Shown here in pieces: positions 1-10,453 of a stretch of 64,000 nt of DNA. The position numbers were made by a program, and so were the translations under genes. The notes beneath the pieces are model-generated. The model made no database searches. It was not told the origin of the DNA and saw nothing but the letters and a program-made list of their open reading frames with translations. The DNA lies in contig NC_060027.1 in NCBI RefSeq assembly GCF_021134715.1, positions 5,580,001 through 5,644,000 of the forward strand, in the 5' to 3' direction. The DNA is from Daphnia pulex (Eukaryota > Arthropoda > Branchiopoda > Diplostraca > Daphniidae). The stretch's first letter is position 1. Each line of letters begins with the position of its first letter.

Positions 1-458
1 AGTGCGATACTTTGAAATCTATCAGCTTGGATATCCGAAGAATATAAAAAAAATAACAGTTATCAGCCATACTTGAACCTTAACCATTACTGTCCCTAAG
101 CAAGTACGCTAACCAGTACACCATTTGCTGATATATTGTGTTTGTAAAACACTGTTAAAATATTTTCCATTGGCGAAAATTTGGAAATTTGTTTTTGTTT
201 TTATTATTTTTGGTATTTATTGATATACTTTAATATTATTAATTCACGGTTGAGCGCACATGGGAACTACCCCCATTGCCATGTCTGTGCTCCATTTTTT
301 GGCCCGTAGGCCGAGGCGGAATTTAGTTCCTCTTGGGTTTGAAAAGTTGGGAAAGAAAGGAAAAGAAAGGAAAAAGGGATCCAAGAAGGTTTTCAGGGGT
401 TGACTACGGACAAATGGTATAAAGGATTAAGTCGTTTAACTGTGTGATGATGATGTGT
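1..458. other. AT-rich flank and Helitron 3' side
   Basis: No gene seen. The stretch is AT-rich and lies downstream of the Helitron helicase on the minus strand. Around 99-130 the minus strand resembles the D-arm half of a tRNA (box A-like TGGTGTACTGGTTAGCG), a relic type that recurs at 7,020 and 7,230. Around 250-292 there is an imperfect inverted repeat (GAGCGCACATG against CATGTCTGTGCTC). A Helitron 3' end should carry a small hairpin before CTRR, but I could not fix that terminus here. Confidence 0.35.
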
Positions 459-2452
459 TTACAAAAGGACTTCTTTGTAAAGAATATTGACGGTGAATAC
501 TTTTTCTTTTTCCTCTTCAGTGGCTGTCAGGTGATTTCTCAAAAGCCGTCCTTGCTTTGCAGATTCAGATATTTCGACTTTCACACCTGTGGGTTTTTCC
601 CCGATAAAAAAAAAACAAAAATGTAAAACATACTATTAAGTAAAAGAAGTAAACAAAAATCTATAATAATTGTTTCTGAACCTTCTTTCGATGTTGCACG
701 TGAAAAAGCCACATACAGATGACCGTGAGAAAAGACAGGCTCATGGAGGAAAATGCCGACACGATCAAAAGTCTGGCCCTGTGACTTGGTGATGGTTATG
801 GCAAATGCCAACAGCACAGGAAATTGGAGTCTCTTGAGGATGACAGGAAGATCGGAATCGGTGGGCGACAGCGTCATTCGCGGGATGTAAACCGTGTGAC
901 CCTTGTTATTGCCGGCAGCTATATCTGCAACGATCAGATTTTCTCTGAGTGCTCTGATGATGGCTCCCACTTTCAACTTGAGCACATGAGTGGGAATTCC
1001 GGACACGTTAAAGGTGTTGAGAATCTTGGTTGGATAATTGGCAATTTCTTCGGGATCGTCCGAGTCAATCTTATCGATGCTTTTGTACTGATGCACTATT
1101 CCAGGCATGTCTTTGATGATCTGATTGTTGATCCGTAAGCAATCAACGTTCTTTGGACAGAGAATGGCTCGACTGCAAATCTGCTGAGAGACCTCGGGAT
1201 CCAAAAGCAGAGCAGCAACACCAAAAACATGCTCAATCAAATTCCGTCCAAGGTCAAGAAACTCGGCAGGAATTTCGATGAGATCGGGATTGTTAAGTCT
1301 TATAATCGTTGGCAGAGTACCGTTTACAAGCTGAATAAGCCAGTCAGCGTAGTCTTGATTGCCGGCCACGGTACGCATATTCTGGGTTAGACGAAGATGA
1401 CGAAACAGAGGCCACGTTGCGTTATTTCGGATTGTAGCTTCCACCACCTTCCCCCTGTTTCCATGTCGGACGACTGGTAAACATTGACGAAAGTCACCAC
1501 CAAGAAGAAGGACTATTCCACCATGAGGTAAATTTTTCTTTTCCAATTTTTGAAAGAGGAAATTAAAAGCGTCGAGAGCGTGATTTGTCTTCATGGTGGC
1601 TTCGCCGGAAATGATGAGATTGGCACTTGAAATCAAATTAGCGAGAGGGCTGCCATCTACAATTTTCGATCTGGTAACTTCGGTAATTGGAGGGTAGATC
1701 TTAAATTGGGAATGGTACGTTGTGCCGTCAATCAACAACGTAGAAGCGATGCCGGTAGAAGCGACGGCGATGACTGTCTTCCCTTGGCCTTGCAGAACGG
1801 TGATCACAGTGTTGTACAAAAAGGTCTTGCCAGTACCTCCAGGCCCATCCAAAAAATACTGATGGGGAACTGAGTTGTTGTTGTCGTTGACGGCAGCCAT
1901 GATTTGATCATAGGCGGCTCGTTGACCTTCGTTCAATTGAGTAACCATCAGTTCACCCAATCGTCTCTTTTCTATCCTGGTAATTGCAGTATTCTCTTAA
2001 GGTTGAGCTTCAATAATCTGGCGAATAAGCTGAAAGTCAGGAACAGGCAAAGATAGTTCTTCCATTTGTCTATTGTGGAGAATCAACTTGTCTTGAATCC
2101 ATTTCAAAGTCAAGTTTTTGGCGACTTCCGCATCGTTACCAGTTCGAATGAAATCTTCCATGAGGTGGGGCAGAGACCGATCAAAGAGATGAAGAGCGTC
2201 GTTGGGATTGCATAAGAGGCAGACATCGACAAAGAGCTGTCTCAATCGCTCCGGCATTTCAAAAGCGGTGGCATCGTCCAAAGTCTTCTCCCAAACGTTG
2301 TCGTCCTCCAGCAAATTCAAAGCAGAAGCGGCTGATTTAAACGTCGGTAGAAGGACACTGTTGACCGTGCGGATATCTTCAAAGCTGATTGATCCTCTGA
2401 CGTTGATGAGGAGCAAGCGAAGGCAGTATCGCTCAACTTGACGAACGCCCAC
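459..2452 (-). pseudogene. Helitron PIF1-family helicase region, broken
   Basis: The piece 2452-1997 (151 aa) is the lead-in typical of Helitron helicases. The piece 1960-581 (459 aa) has Walker A GPGGTGKTF near 1,825-1,850, motif III LLLGGDFRQCLPVV near 1,500, and the C-terminal motifs FAITITKSQGQTFDRV and SHGHLYVAFSRATS near 720-790. Motif II reads IISGEATMKT where the family has DEAPM, so the Walker B aspartate appears to be Gly. The true C-terminus, ending VNILYKEVLL, is found in another frame down to 459, beyond a frame change near 600-640 that could be an indel or a tiny intron. A PIF1-type 5'-3' helicase would unwind the donor strand during rolling-circle transposition. Confidence 0.83.
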
Positions 2453-2545
2453 GGTATATAAGCGGCCTATGATTTTAATATTTCGTCTTCGAGGTTTCCA
2501 ATAATTACGACCACCCGACCTAACGAAACAGAAACGATGGACAAT

Positions 2546-4968
2546 TTATCGATAAAATAACTGTCTCGCTTCTTCATTATCCCGATTCAAGATGAACCAA
2601 GCAGTTGACGTCGTTTCCTTGGTCGCGGCATTGATGACTGCTTGTTCCTCGTTGTCCGGTTGGAAAAAGACGGACTGTTCAAGAGGCAGATGCACGGCTA
2701 GTCGGGTGATGGTATGAGAACGATCGCTGAGAGGAAACTTGAAGATTCTATGGGTAGCTTCTGGCGCGCTGACGTAACGGGTGTCCGTAAAGGTGGAGAT
2801 TTCGTCCAAAAAAAACTTGCTCGTTTACTGCTCCAAGCTGCTGATGCGTTCCAGTTTTCGATTCAATGTTGCTGCAGTCGTGACCTTTTTACACATACTT
2901 GAAGATGTACTTGACAGTTGTCATATTGGAATAATACTCGATGTTGATGTGACAATCATATTTCAGTAGCAACCAAGGGTTATAAGGAACAACCAATCGG
3001 TTGTCCACTTCAAAGTGAGAAAAGAGTTCCCCCTTTTCAAACGATGCACAACACCAGTGTTTCTTCTTCTATACGTCGGATAGCCGTTGTCATTTATCAT
3101 AGTCTCTTCGTTGAAGTCTTTGGGGAACTTTTTACAGCAGCCCTCTTTATCCATGCAGGGTGAGTTTTGTTGATGGCTCCACACGGACCGTGAATCATGT
3201 GAGCCATAACAGAGTCGTAAAGTCTTGGATAGAGTGTCTTGTCGGGAATTCCAGCGCAGATGGTCTTATCCATATCCTCTGGTGTCGAAGGAGCGTCGCG
3301 GCTGTCGACCCACACCAGCATGTGGCAATGAGGCAGTCCGCGTTTCTGAAATTCGATGACTTCGAATCTGGCCGCGGTGAAACCCAATACTTGCTTTTTC
3401 TCGATGTCGTCGACCAACTCTTTCTTCTTCAAGTGGAATACTCTCGCGATCATATCGGGACGATCGAAAGCCGTCAAGTAGTTTGGGATATTAGCAACAA
3501 TTTCCCTCCACTTGGGATTGCAGGTAAACGTCACAAATAAAGTCGGTTTGCCAAATTTTCCACAAATTGCCATAGCGTCTGGGTAATTTTGTTTCATGGC
3601 TCGAGGACTGCCAATAAAAGACGAAGGGAGAATGAACATCGAGCCAACTTCCAAATTTGCTCTCTCCGCTCGATTGTTGATGTAATCCATCAGTCCACAG
3701 TAGCGCTCAACATGCAGCTCTGCCTGGTTTCGTCTGAGCCAATCTGAGCGTTCCCCCTCGACCTTGACGTAAGAATCGACAAAATACATCTGAGTGACGG
3801 CACCCCCAGCCAAAACGTTATTGAAATCACCGCGAACTGACATGCGCGAACTGTAGAACTCGGCATGAGTCACTCTTGTGCGTGAGCCTCTGTTTCTGTT
3901 CGGTGGTCGATCGTCGTTCTCTTCGTTTGCTTCTGGTTCTTCTTCTTCACCTGGCTCATTGTCAATCACATCATTGCCATCTGCTGCGGCCATTCCATCA
4001 CGAATTAAAACTCTGGGGTTGGGCCACAAGGGATCAATCTGCTCCTCTTCATCTTCTTCAACAATCATGGCCATTGCTGCCTCTTCATCTCTCTCTCTCC
4101 GTCTGGTAGTGGTATAAGTCATGTGGGGATGCCAACCGTCGTCACCGTTGGGGAATAAAAGTAGGTAACACATCGGATCACACATAACCTTTTTTGTGTC
4201 AATCTGGATGAATCGTCGGCCTCTGACGGGAATGTAGAGATGGCCACGAATATCTCTGTAGGCTGGTGGTTCACCGTCAGTGCTTTTAAAAACCACAGCA
4301 ATTTCGTTGACCGTTGGACAGTTGTATCTTCGTTGGTCGAAATTTCTTCTATCGCAAGTGATGATCATGCCGACAGTGTAGTGAGGTAGATTTTCAGCTT
4401 GACGTCGAACGTATTCTTCTCAAAGACCTGACGCATCATCTTGTAGGTCAAGGCGTAAGGATTATTTTCTCGAAGCATAGCGCCCAGCTCTTCCATCAAA
4501 GTTCTACAACAACCCGAATTCATTTCGATATTTGCCCTGAAATCAGTAGCCTAGGCAGAATTAAAAAAAAACAAATCAGAGTATTTGGGATTTGCCGTCT
4601 GACCGAGAGGAGTAGTTTGGTGGTAAATCTGACCATGGAACATGGATGCGTACACAGTACGGGCCGCGACCTTGCGGCTGTGAATAATTAGGTCCCATAG
4701 CGGCGAAAGCATGGGCGCTGTTGTAATTTCGAATCTGCTTCATGAAATGTTTCGATTTCGGGTGCCGGTTTTGCAAGAGGCTTGCCAATGGTTCTGGACA
4801 CTGCTTAGCAGGAGGAATAATGACATTGACCTTTGCGCAGCATTGCTGGAACTTCTTGTCTTTCGGCATTTCTTTCGCGAAATGTTTGGCATCAAATTCC
4901 GAGCAAATCTTGGTCAAATCTCCGCAGTCATGCAATGAACGCGGTCCTCTACCACGATTTCTTTTCAA
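2546..4968 (-). pseudogene. Helitron Rep (HUH nuclease) region, broken
   Basis: The first piece (4968-4576) holds the conserved pre-Rep block FQQCCAKVNVIIPP...IRNYNSAHAFAAMG. The 423-aa piece 4368-3097 carries the Helitron-like N domain and ends in the Rep catalytic block: the HUH motif reads GLPHCHMLVW near 3,315-3,340, with both histidines present. The next block, the Cys-rich KEGCCKKFPKDFNEET...GYPTYRRR, lies at about 3,150-3,060 in another frame. The two-tyrosine motif reads KYIFKYV followed by an in-frame TAA at 2,889-2,891, where an aromatic residue is normal. Frame changes separate all pieces. The Rep would nick and join single strands, but not from this copy. Confidence 0.8.
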
Positions 4969-6626
4969 GCCTGCCGATGAGTTCTTGGATTTCCACGCCG
5001 GTCAAATTCAGTCATCAACTGCAAACGAAGAGCTTCGTCTTCTTCATTTTCAATTGGAACAATTTCGCCATGATCAAGTGCATTCCTAGCTCGCAATTCT
5101 TCGTCTTCCCACTCTCGTTGCTCTTCAAGTTCGCGCCGTAACTCCATACGACACCGATTCTCTTCACGCCGCGCAGCAGCTTCTTCTCTATTCTCTGTCG
5201 CTCTGTAATCAGCCATGTACTCGGGGTGATCAACGCGACCTTCCTGCTCAATTTCGTCGAACACATTGACTTGATAACAAAATCTATCAGAGATAGCGCG
5301 ATCTATTCTTTCTTCTGCAGTTTCCCTTCCACGTACAACTTCCTGGCATGATGACTGATCCTGAAGTCGAGAAAAATGACTGTCTTCAGATTCGTTGTCG
5401 CGTAAATCTTCCTGACGGACTAAATTATCCTGAAGTCGAGCCCGCTTTTCAACTTCAATTTCTTCATTCCGAAGACATCTTTGCCGTAGAGACTGTTCGC
5501 GCAGCCTAGCTACTTTTTCGGCTTCCAATTCCTCGTTGCGCAGATAACTTTGCCGCAGAGCCTGTTCGCGTAACCTAGCTAATTTCTTTGCTTTCGATTC
5601 CTCGTTGCGCAGAGAACTTTGCCGCAGAGCCTGTTCGCGTAGCCTAGCTGATTTTTTTACTTCTGATTCCTCGTTCCGTAGAGCTTTTTGCCGTAATGAC
5701 TGTTCCAGAAGTCTAGCTGATTTTTCTGCTTCTGATTCTTTGTACCCCAGAGCTTTTTGCCTCAAGGCTTGATCTCGAAGCCTAGCTAATCCCTCCTCTT
5801 CAGATTCATCTTGCCGCAGAATTCTCATCCGTAATGCCTGGGTTTGCAATCGAGCTCGTTGCTCTTCAGGAGTTTCTCTGTTGCCAAAAGATACCTTTCC
5901 TGCCTGGTGTTGTTGTCTTGCTGGATGTTCTGCCACAGTATCATTAGCAAGAACAACTCTTGGGCGATCAGATGATGGTCTCTGATTCATCGCTCGCAAG
6001 ATAGATGATGCCTCTTGTTGACGAAGGGCAGCTTGCCGCTCCACCTCCGCCTGCAATCGAGCTCGATTTTCTTCTGCTTGAAGAAGGCCAGTCTGCCGCT
6101 CCGCCTCAGCCTGCAATCGAGCACGATTTTCTTCTACTTGAAGTAGGCCAGCTTGCCGCTCTGCCTCTTCTTCCAATCGAATACGGTTTTCTTCTTCGTG
6201 CCTGAGAACTGCTGTCCGCTCTTCCTCTTCCGACAGTCAAGCACGATTGTCTTCTTCAGTCTGTTCCTGCCTAAGGAGTTGCTGCCTGATTCGCTGATCG
6301 AGCAGCCTAGCTTCATGTTCAGCCTCCGTCTCTCCAGCACGGGCAACTCTTTTCCGGTCCGCATCTAACCTCTGCCTCAACGCTCTCTCGTCAGGTGCCT
6401 CTGCCTGACGGTCTTCTCTTGCCCTTTGCGCATTCAAATTCTTGGCAGCCTAATCTTCTTCGGGATTGAGCCGACGACGCTTCTCTTCACGGACGAACCT
6501 GGCCTTTTCCCTCTGAGCCGTCAATCTCACTTATTTTGCCTCCGGGTCTTAGATTCTTCTTTTTTCCCTAGCCTTCCTATTCTTCTCATCCTTTTCCTCT
6601 CGAGTTAATTCGCGAAGCGATGGCAT
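4965..6626 (-). pseudogene. Helitron N-terminal region with STPR-like 23-residue repeats
   Basis: Starts at a plausible ATG at 6626 (MPSLRELTREEKDEKNRKAR) and meets a stop at codon 26 and another stop soon after. The longest open piece is 6176-4965 (403 aa). From about 5,870 down to 5,390 it is built of tandem 23-residue units with the pattern ARLxxQxLRQxxLRNEESxxxK, at least seven in a row. Upstream (6,176-6,000) is a shorter EExxRLQAEAERQ repeat. The unit length and Arg/Glu pattern match the score-and-three (STPR) peptide repeat known from the silkworm DNA-binding protein FMBP-1, so a DNA-binding role is likely by analogy. The whole region should be helical. Near 4,970 the reading frame changes into the next segment. 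Confidence 0.7.
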
Positions 6627-7572
6627 TTTCAAATCAGCAAAAAAAAACCTTAATTTTCCAGAAAAATTTCGCTACTATCAGTGGAGGGCTCTTTGGAGGG
6701 CTTTTGGAGGACTTTACACCGCATAAATGTTCAAAAAGCTTAAAACTAAACACAAATCCGAACATAAGCCGTCGACAGCAACCGGTGCTCAATATCCCAG
6801 TGGTACAGTCCGGTTAAGGTTCACATCTTATAAACAAATACGCATCGCAGGTTAGCTCCTCTCCGGTTGTCGACTGTTCGTTACACCACATACCTCCAAA
6901 AATGGCAAAAGTAATACAATTATTTTCATTTACGCTCAACTTGATGCTAACTTGATCGGGATTTCAATCGCAATTGTGGCTGTTTGAAAGCAATAATGCT
7001 AACTGCTATACCAAGACCACGCTAACCACAACACCACGGGCTGATGACGTATAAAATCAATTCGACGACAAAATAACCGGGAGCTGGCGATTCCTAGCAG
7101 TTTTTTTAGTAGGTGCAAGGCAATGGACATAGTTATCAATCACTGACATTTATCCAAAACCCATAAACAGAATTGACTTAATATATATTTGAACGATAAC
7201 CTCTTAGTACGGAAGCGAAGTACGGAAGCGAACGTGCTAACCAATACTCTACCGACGGATACCAAAGTATGGGAAATCAATGACCCAAAAATGATATACA
7301 GAAGTTAAAATATACTTGATACCTTTAGTCTAGATTAAGGCAATGATGAAACCAAAACACTGAATACACAATCAATTCATAATTAACGACACACATAACC
7401 AAGATGTACCCACACTTAACAAAGCTTTCAACATTGATGATTAAGACTACATCTAGAAATGGTATCGGAAAATCAGCTTGCCTTATTATTCAAATCCTGA
7501 ATTTAGTCGCTGACTTAAAGGCGGTCGTAAATACACAGCGAAATCGATGAATAAGCCACCAATCAAATGCTG
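6627..7572. other. AT-rich non-coding stretch with tRNA-like relics
   Basis: No coding region is convincing. On the minus strand, D-arm-like half-tRNAs with box A character occur at about 7,019-7,047 (GTGGTGTTGTGGTTAGCGTG) and 7,228-7,258 (GGTAGAGTATTGGTTAGCAC). They lack a clear matching box B and look like relics of tRNA-derived repeats. Confidence 0.35.
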
Positions 7573-7599
7573 AAATACAAAACAAAGCATGAATCAATA
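7573..7599 (+). repeat. 27-bp direct repeat, left copy
   Basis: An exact 27-bp copy of 8,037-8,063, beginning AAATACAAAACAAAGCATGA. It brackets the hairpin array on the left. Either a long target-site-like duplication or the remains of a tandem duplication. Confidence 0.85.
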
Positions 7600-8036
7600 A
7601 GAATTATTTCCTGAAACTGTACCATCCCAGCAGAAATTCTTATTCCCAGTCTTTCTTCAGCAAACTTTTACTTTACTGAGATTTTGCTGATGAAAAGACT
7701 GCAAATAAGAAATATTTCCTAAAACTGGACCATCCCAGCAGAAATTCTTATTCGCAGTCTTTTCTTCAGCTAACTTTTGCTTTACAGAGATTTTGCTGAT
7801 GAAAAGACTGGGAATAAGAATTTCTTCTTACAACTGTACCATCTCAGCAGAAATTCTTATTCGCTGTCTTTTCTTCAGCAGACTTTTACTTTTTTGAGAT
7901 TTTGCTGATGAAAAGACTGCGAATAAGAATAATTTCCAAAAACTGAACCATCCCAACAGAAATTCTTATTCACAGTCTTTTCTTCAGCAGACTTCCACTT
8001 TCCTGAGATTTTTCTGATGAAAAGACTGCGAATAAG
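7600..8036. repeat. four tandem 109-bp units, each a long hairpin
   Basis: Units start at about 7,631, 7,739, 7,848 and 7,957, giving spacings of 108-109. Each contains an inverted repeat of about 26 bp, TTCTTATTCGCAGTCTTTTC on the left arm and its near-complement on the right, round a loop of about 25-35 nt. Units differ by scattered substitutions. The array has no spacers of independent sequence. It could be a MITE-like or satellite-like hairpin sequence; no gene is present. Confidence 0.8.
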
Positions 8037-8063
8037 AAATACAAAACAAAGCATGAATCAATA
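8037..8063 (+). repeat. 27-bp direct repeat, right copy
   Basis: Exact partner of 7,573-7,599, directly abutting the last hairpin unit. Confidence 0.85.
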
Positions 8064-8340
8064 TAAGCCAAACCAGTCTAACATATTGCTCAATTTGTCT
8101 GGTTTTACAGTTTCATAATGCAATTTTTCGTAATAAATGGAATGGAATCAATCTCACCTTTGACTTTTCAATATATATGGAACCAGCAAAGTTTTCAGTT
8201 TAACCAACAGAAAATAACAACAAAAACTGTAACACACAATATCTGACGTTTCGCCGTATTGTGAGATAAACAATGAAGTTGTCTGCTATATTTTTTTTTT
8301 ATTAATTGGCGAACAAAAATATCAGTAAATCATTTGTCTC

Positions 8341-8400
8341 GATCGAGTATCGAACCACCTACCTCATGGTTACTCAGCGAGCGTTCTAACCACCATAACA
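8341..8400 (-). repeat. tRNA-like relic
   Basis: Read on the minus strand it has a box A-like stretch ATGGTGGTTAGAACGC and a box B-like GGTTCGATACTC at tRNA spacing, but no good acceptor stem. It resembles the head of a tRNA-derived SINE rather than a working tRNA. Confidence 0.45.
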
Positions 8401-8490
8401 ATACATCGACTTTAATAATTACAAAATACGAATTTAAATAACCAACAGAAACAATTTTCCGCGCAATTGGCGAATATTCAAACTAAACTT

Positions 8491-8562
8491 CCAGCGAGAG
8501 ACTTGAACGTGCGACTCAACGAATCACGGCGCGGGTACTCTAACCACACAACCAAGTGTCCG
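8491..8562 (-). repeat. tRNA-like relic
   Basis: Minus strand: box A-like TGTGTGGTTAGAGTACC and box B-like CGTTCAAGTCTC about 35 nt apart. The stems are poor. Second of a pair with the copy at 8,341. Confidence 0.45.
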
Positions 8563-8669
8563 CTGACCAAAAGGCTATCGTGCAATTATAAAAAGAGTTA
8601 TGTAAATTCGTTCGCGACATGGCAAAGTCGATATCCACTTCACCTGCACCCAATATAAATTCGTCCAGA

Positions 8670-8886
8670 TGCCATCAAAATTAGCCATTTTTTTATGAGT
8701 TAGGATTTATGTATGCGAGTGTGTTTAGTTGTGGTAACGCAGGTAATTGCCAAACTATTTATATCACTTTGTTCACCTGTTTAGGGTTGACCGTGACTAA
8801 TAAGTTTCGTCTACCTGCATCATCAATCTAAACACACTTTTGCATACACGATCCTATCAATTAAAAAAATGCCTAATTTTGTTGGA
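8670..8886. repeat. imperfect ~80-bp inverted repeat with divergent start codons
   Basis: The left arm (about 8,670-8,751) and right arm (about 8,808-8,886) are diverged reverse complements. Shared blocks include AAAATTAG, CATTTTTTT, TTAGGAT, TGTATGC, GTGTGTTTAG and GCAGGTA. Each arm contains an ATG facing outward: minus strand at 8,688 (frame beginning MANFDGI) and plus strand at 8,869 (MPNFVGN). The layout looks like a duplicated promoter and start region placed head to head. Confidence 0.6.
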
Positions 8887-8953
8887 AACGCAACAGTTTT
8901 TGAAGAAGACGAAGAGTTTGATAAACTCATGTTACAAGTTGATGAGACGGATG
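8869..8953 (+). pseudogene. unrecognised open frame, part left of the LTR insertion
   Basis: ATG at 8,869 opens a frame (MPNFVGNATVFEEDEEFDKL...) that is still open at 8,953, where the LTR element begins. The target duplication GATG is its last four bases. The acidic N-terminus is not one I recognise. The frame starts within the right arm of the inverted repeat at 8,670-8,886. Whether it was a host gene or part of another element cannot be told. Confidence 0.45.
8950..8953 (+). repeat. GATG target-site duplication (left)
   Basis: GATG directly before the left LTR, repeated at 20,571-20,574 directly after the right LTR. A 4-bp duplication fits Ty3/Gypsy integrases. Confidence 0.85.
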
Positions 8954-9630
8954 TGTCAGAGTTCTCCCATAAGAGGAAAACTCTGCGCATAAAGAGAAAT
9001 ACTAATATATATAAAAAGAAGAACTAATATTAATAGTTGAGAACTCGTTGTATTACCTTAATTGACACATGATGTTATGGACAGTCAACAGACGTGGAAA
9101 TTACTCGAGGGCGAAGAAGAGTAAAAATGACGATCTACCAGAAGGACGCTATGAGGAGGGGACGCCACGGCTGGAAGAGCAGCGGCAACAACTTAGCACA
9201 GAAACTGACAAAAGACTGCCCGTTTTCTATTTTGTCAGCCTATTTATTAACTAGTCGGATGCTGGGGGTTGGCATCTATTTTCATACGCGTCTACGTGGG
9301 AAACTAGGGGTCAATGCGCGCACTTGTTTTTCTAGGTCACTCTAGGCAGTGGCTTTCTAACTCTACTTTTATGAGTTTAAAAGAAGGAGGAAGTTAAAGT
9401 TAACATAGCTGCTCAACCTTGGGAGGTTTGTCACAGCGAGGGGGAAACTTCTTATTCTGCGCCTATTGCGGCCACTTGATCTTTATCTGCGCCATCCCGG
9501 CGGTGGTCTCCGCTCGCAGATGCGAGGGGGGCTGCTGATGGCATCTGTACGTCTCGGTTTACGAGGGGAGGGCTTGTTTCATCAACAAGTTTCCCTAAAA
9601 CGTACAATGTCGCCTAGCAGAATCTTTACA
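8954..9630 (-). repeat. LTR (3' LTR in element orientation)
   Basis: 677 bp, TGTCAGAG...CTTTACA on the plus strand, so TG...CA on either strand. Matches 19,894-20,570 except for a C/T difference near 9,480. The short open frames inside are incidental. Confidence 0.92.
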
Positions 9631-10453
9631 TCACTTCCCCTCCATTTTGTTGCGTCCCGCAACAATCACCTATAGTGCCGGCGGCTGAAATGCGGAAATG
9701 TGAATCCAACGCTTCCGACCAGAGACACCGTCAGGACCAATGGAACTGACAGCCGACGTCGTCGGTAGGTGCCCTTCTAGTTGAACCGGTCGCGGGCATT
9801 CCTCGACAATCACGAGCCGATAAGCGGAGGTGGGAGCGGTTCTATTGAAGTCAAATGGGAGGTCAGGCTAAGAAACGGTAGGAGACGGCGGAAATGGTAA
9901 GAAGTATGAGAAAAACGGAATAAGACGATAAAAGTGGAACTAGTGCAATTTCTAGCTAATGAATCATATAGTGGGAAACGTTGTAAGATACACAGTGGCA
10001 AAATTATTAGGACAGGAGAACGCGAACGGAAGGAAGAATACGAGATAGGCTAGTACTGTGGTCGAGGATGAAAATAAGGACACATGAAATTCATTTGAGC
10101 GTTTCTGGGTCAGAGCCGAATCAGTGCGATCGTTGCTCGTTGGTCCATTCTAAAATCTAGCATCATGATGGAAAACGGCGATTGGAAACGTGTACGATCT
10201 GAAGGCACGAGATTATCCAGAACTAAGGAGTTACACTGTGGCAAAATTATGGAAGTGGTCGACGTGTGTGATTAGCGACACGAAAAACTGAACGTAATCG
10301 ATCATGACCATTAAGATAGAGCAAGGAACCGTAGTATACGAAAAAAAGCAAATTGGAAGACATGACACTGTGGCAAAATTATGGTTTAGTTCGTGGCTGC
10401 GAGCGCGGTCTCCGAGGCAGGAACACTTCGCCTTCCTGCGTCGTGTGTGGGGG
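9631..10453 (-). other. 3' non-coding part of the LTR element
   Basis: Next to the LTR the minus strand reads GGAGGGGAAGTGA, a polypurine tract that would prime plus-strand DNA synthesis. The rest is non-coding and carries a 17-bp motif, CAC(A/T)GTGGCAAAATTAT, three times, starting at 9,991, 10,234 and 10,366 on the plus strand. Confidence 0.75.

Larger units (their letters stand above)
459..6626 (-). mobile_element. Helitron, autonomous type, decayed
   Basis: Rolling-circle DNA transposon on the minus strand. In order it shows a 23-residue repeat region, a conserved pre-Rep segment, a Helitron N-like/HUH Rep nuclease domain and a PIF1-family helicase. Helitrons nick with the Rep tyrosines, peel off one strand and insert between A and T without target duplication. 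The coding region is spread over several frames (6626-4965, 4968-4576, 4368-3097, 2809-2546, 2452-1997, 1960-581 and a last piece to 459), with in-frame stops, so this copy cannot make the full protein. The extent given is the coding span; the true termini (5' TC and 3' CTRR hairpin) were not located. Confidence 0.87.

Noticed and set aside
444-626. 60-aa plus frame near the left end
   Set aside because: It overlaps the C-terminal helicase segment of the Helitron on the other strand and has no coding features.
7600-8036. CRISPR-like repeat array
   Set aside because: Units are contiguous 109-bp repeats without unique spacers, in a eukaryotic context. They are hairpin repeats.
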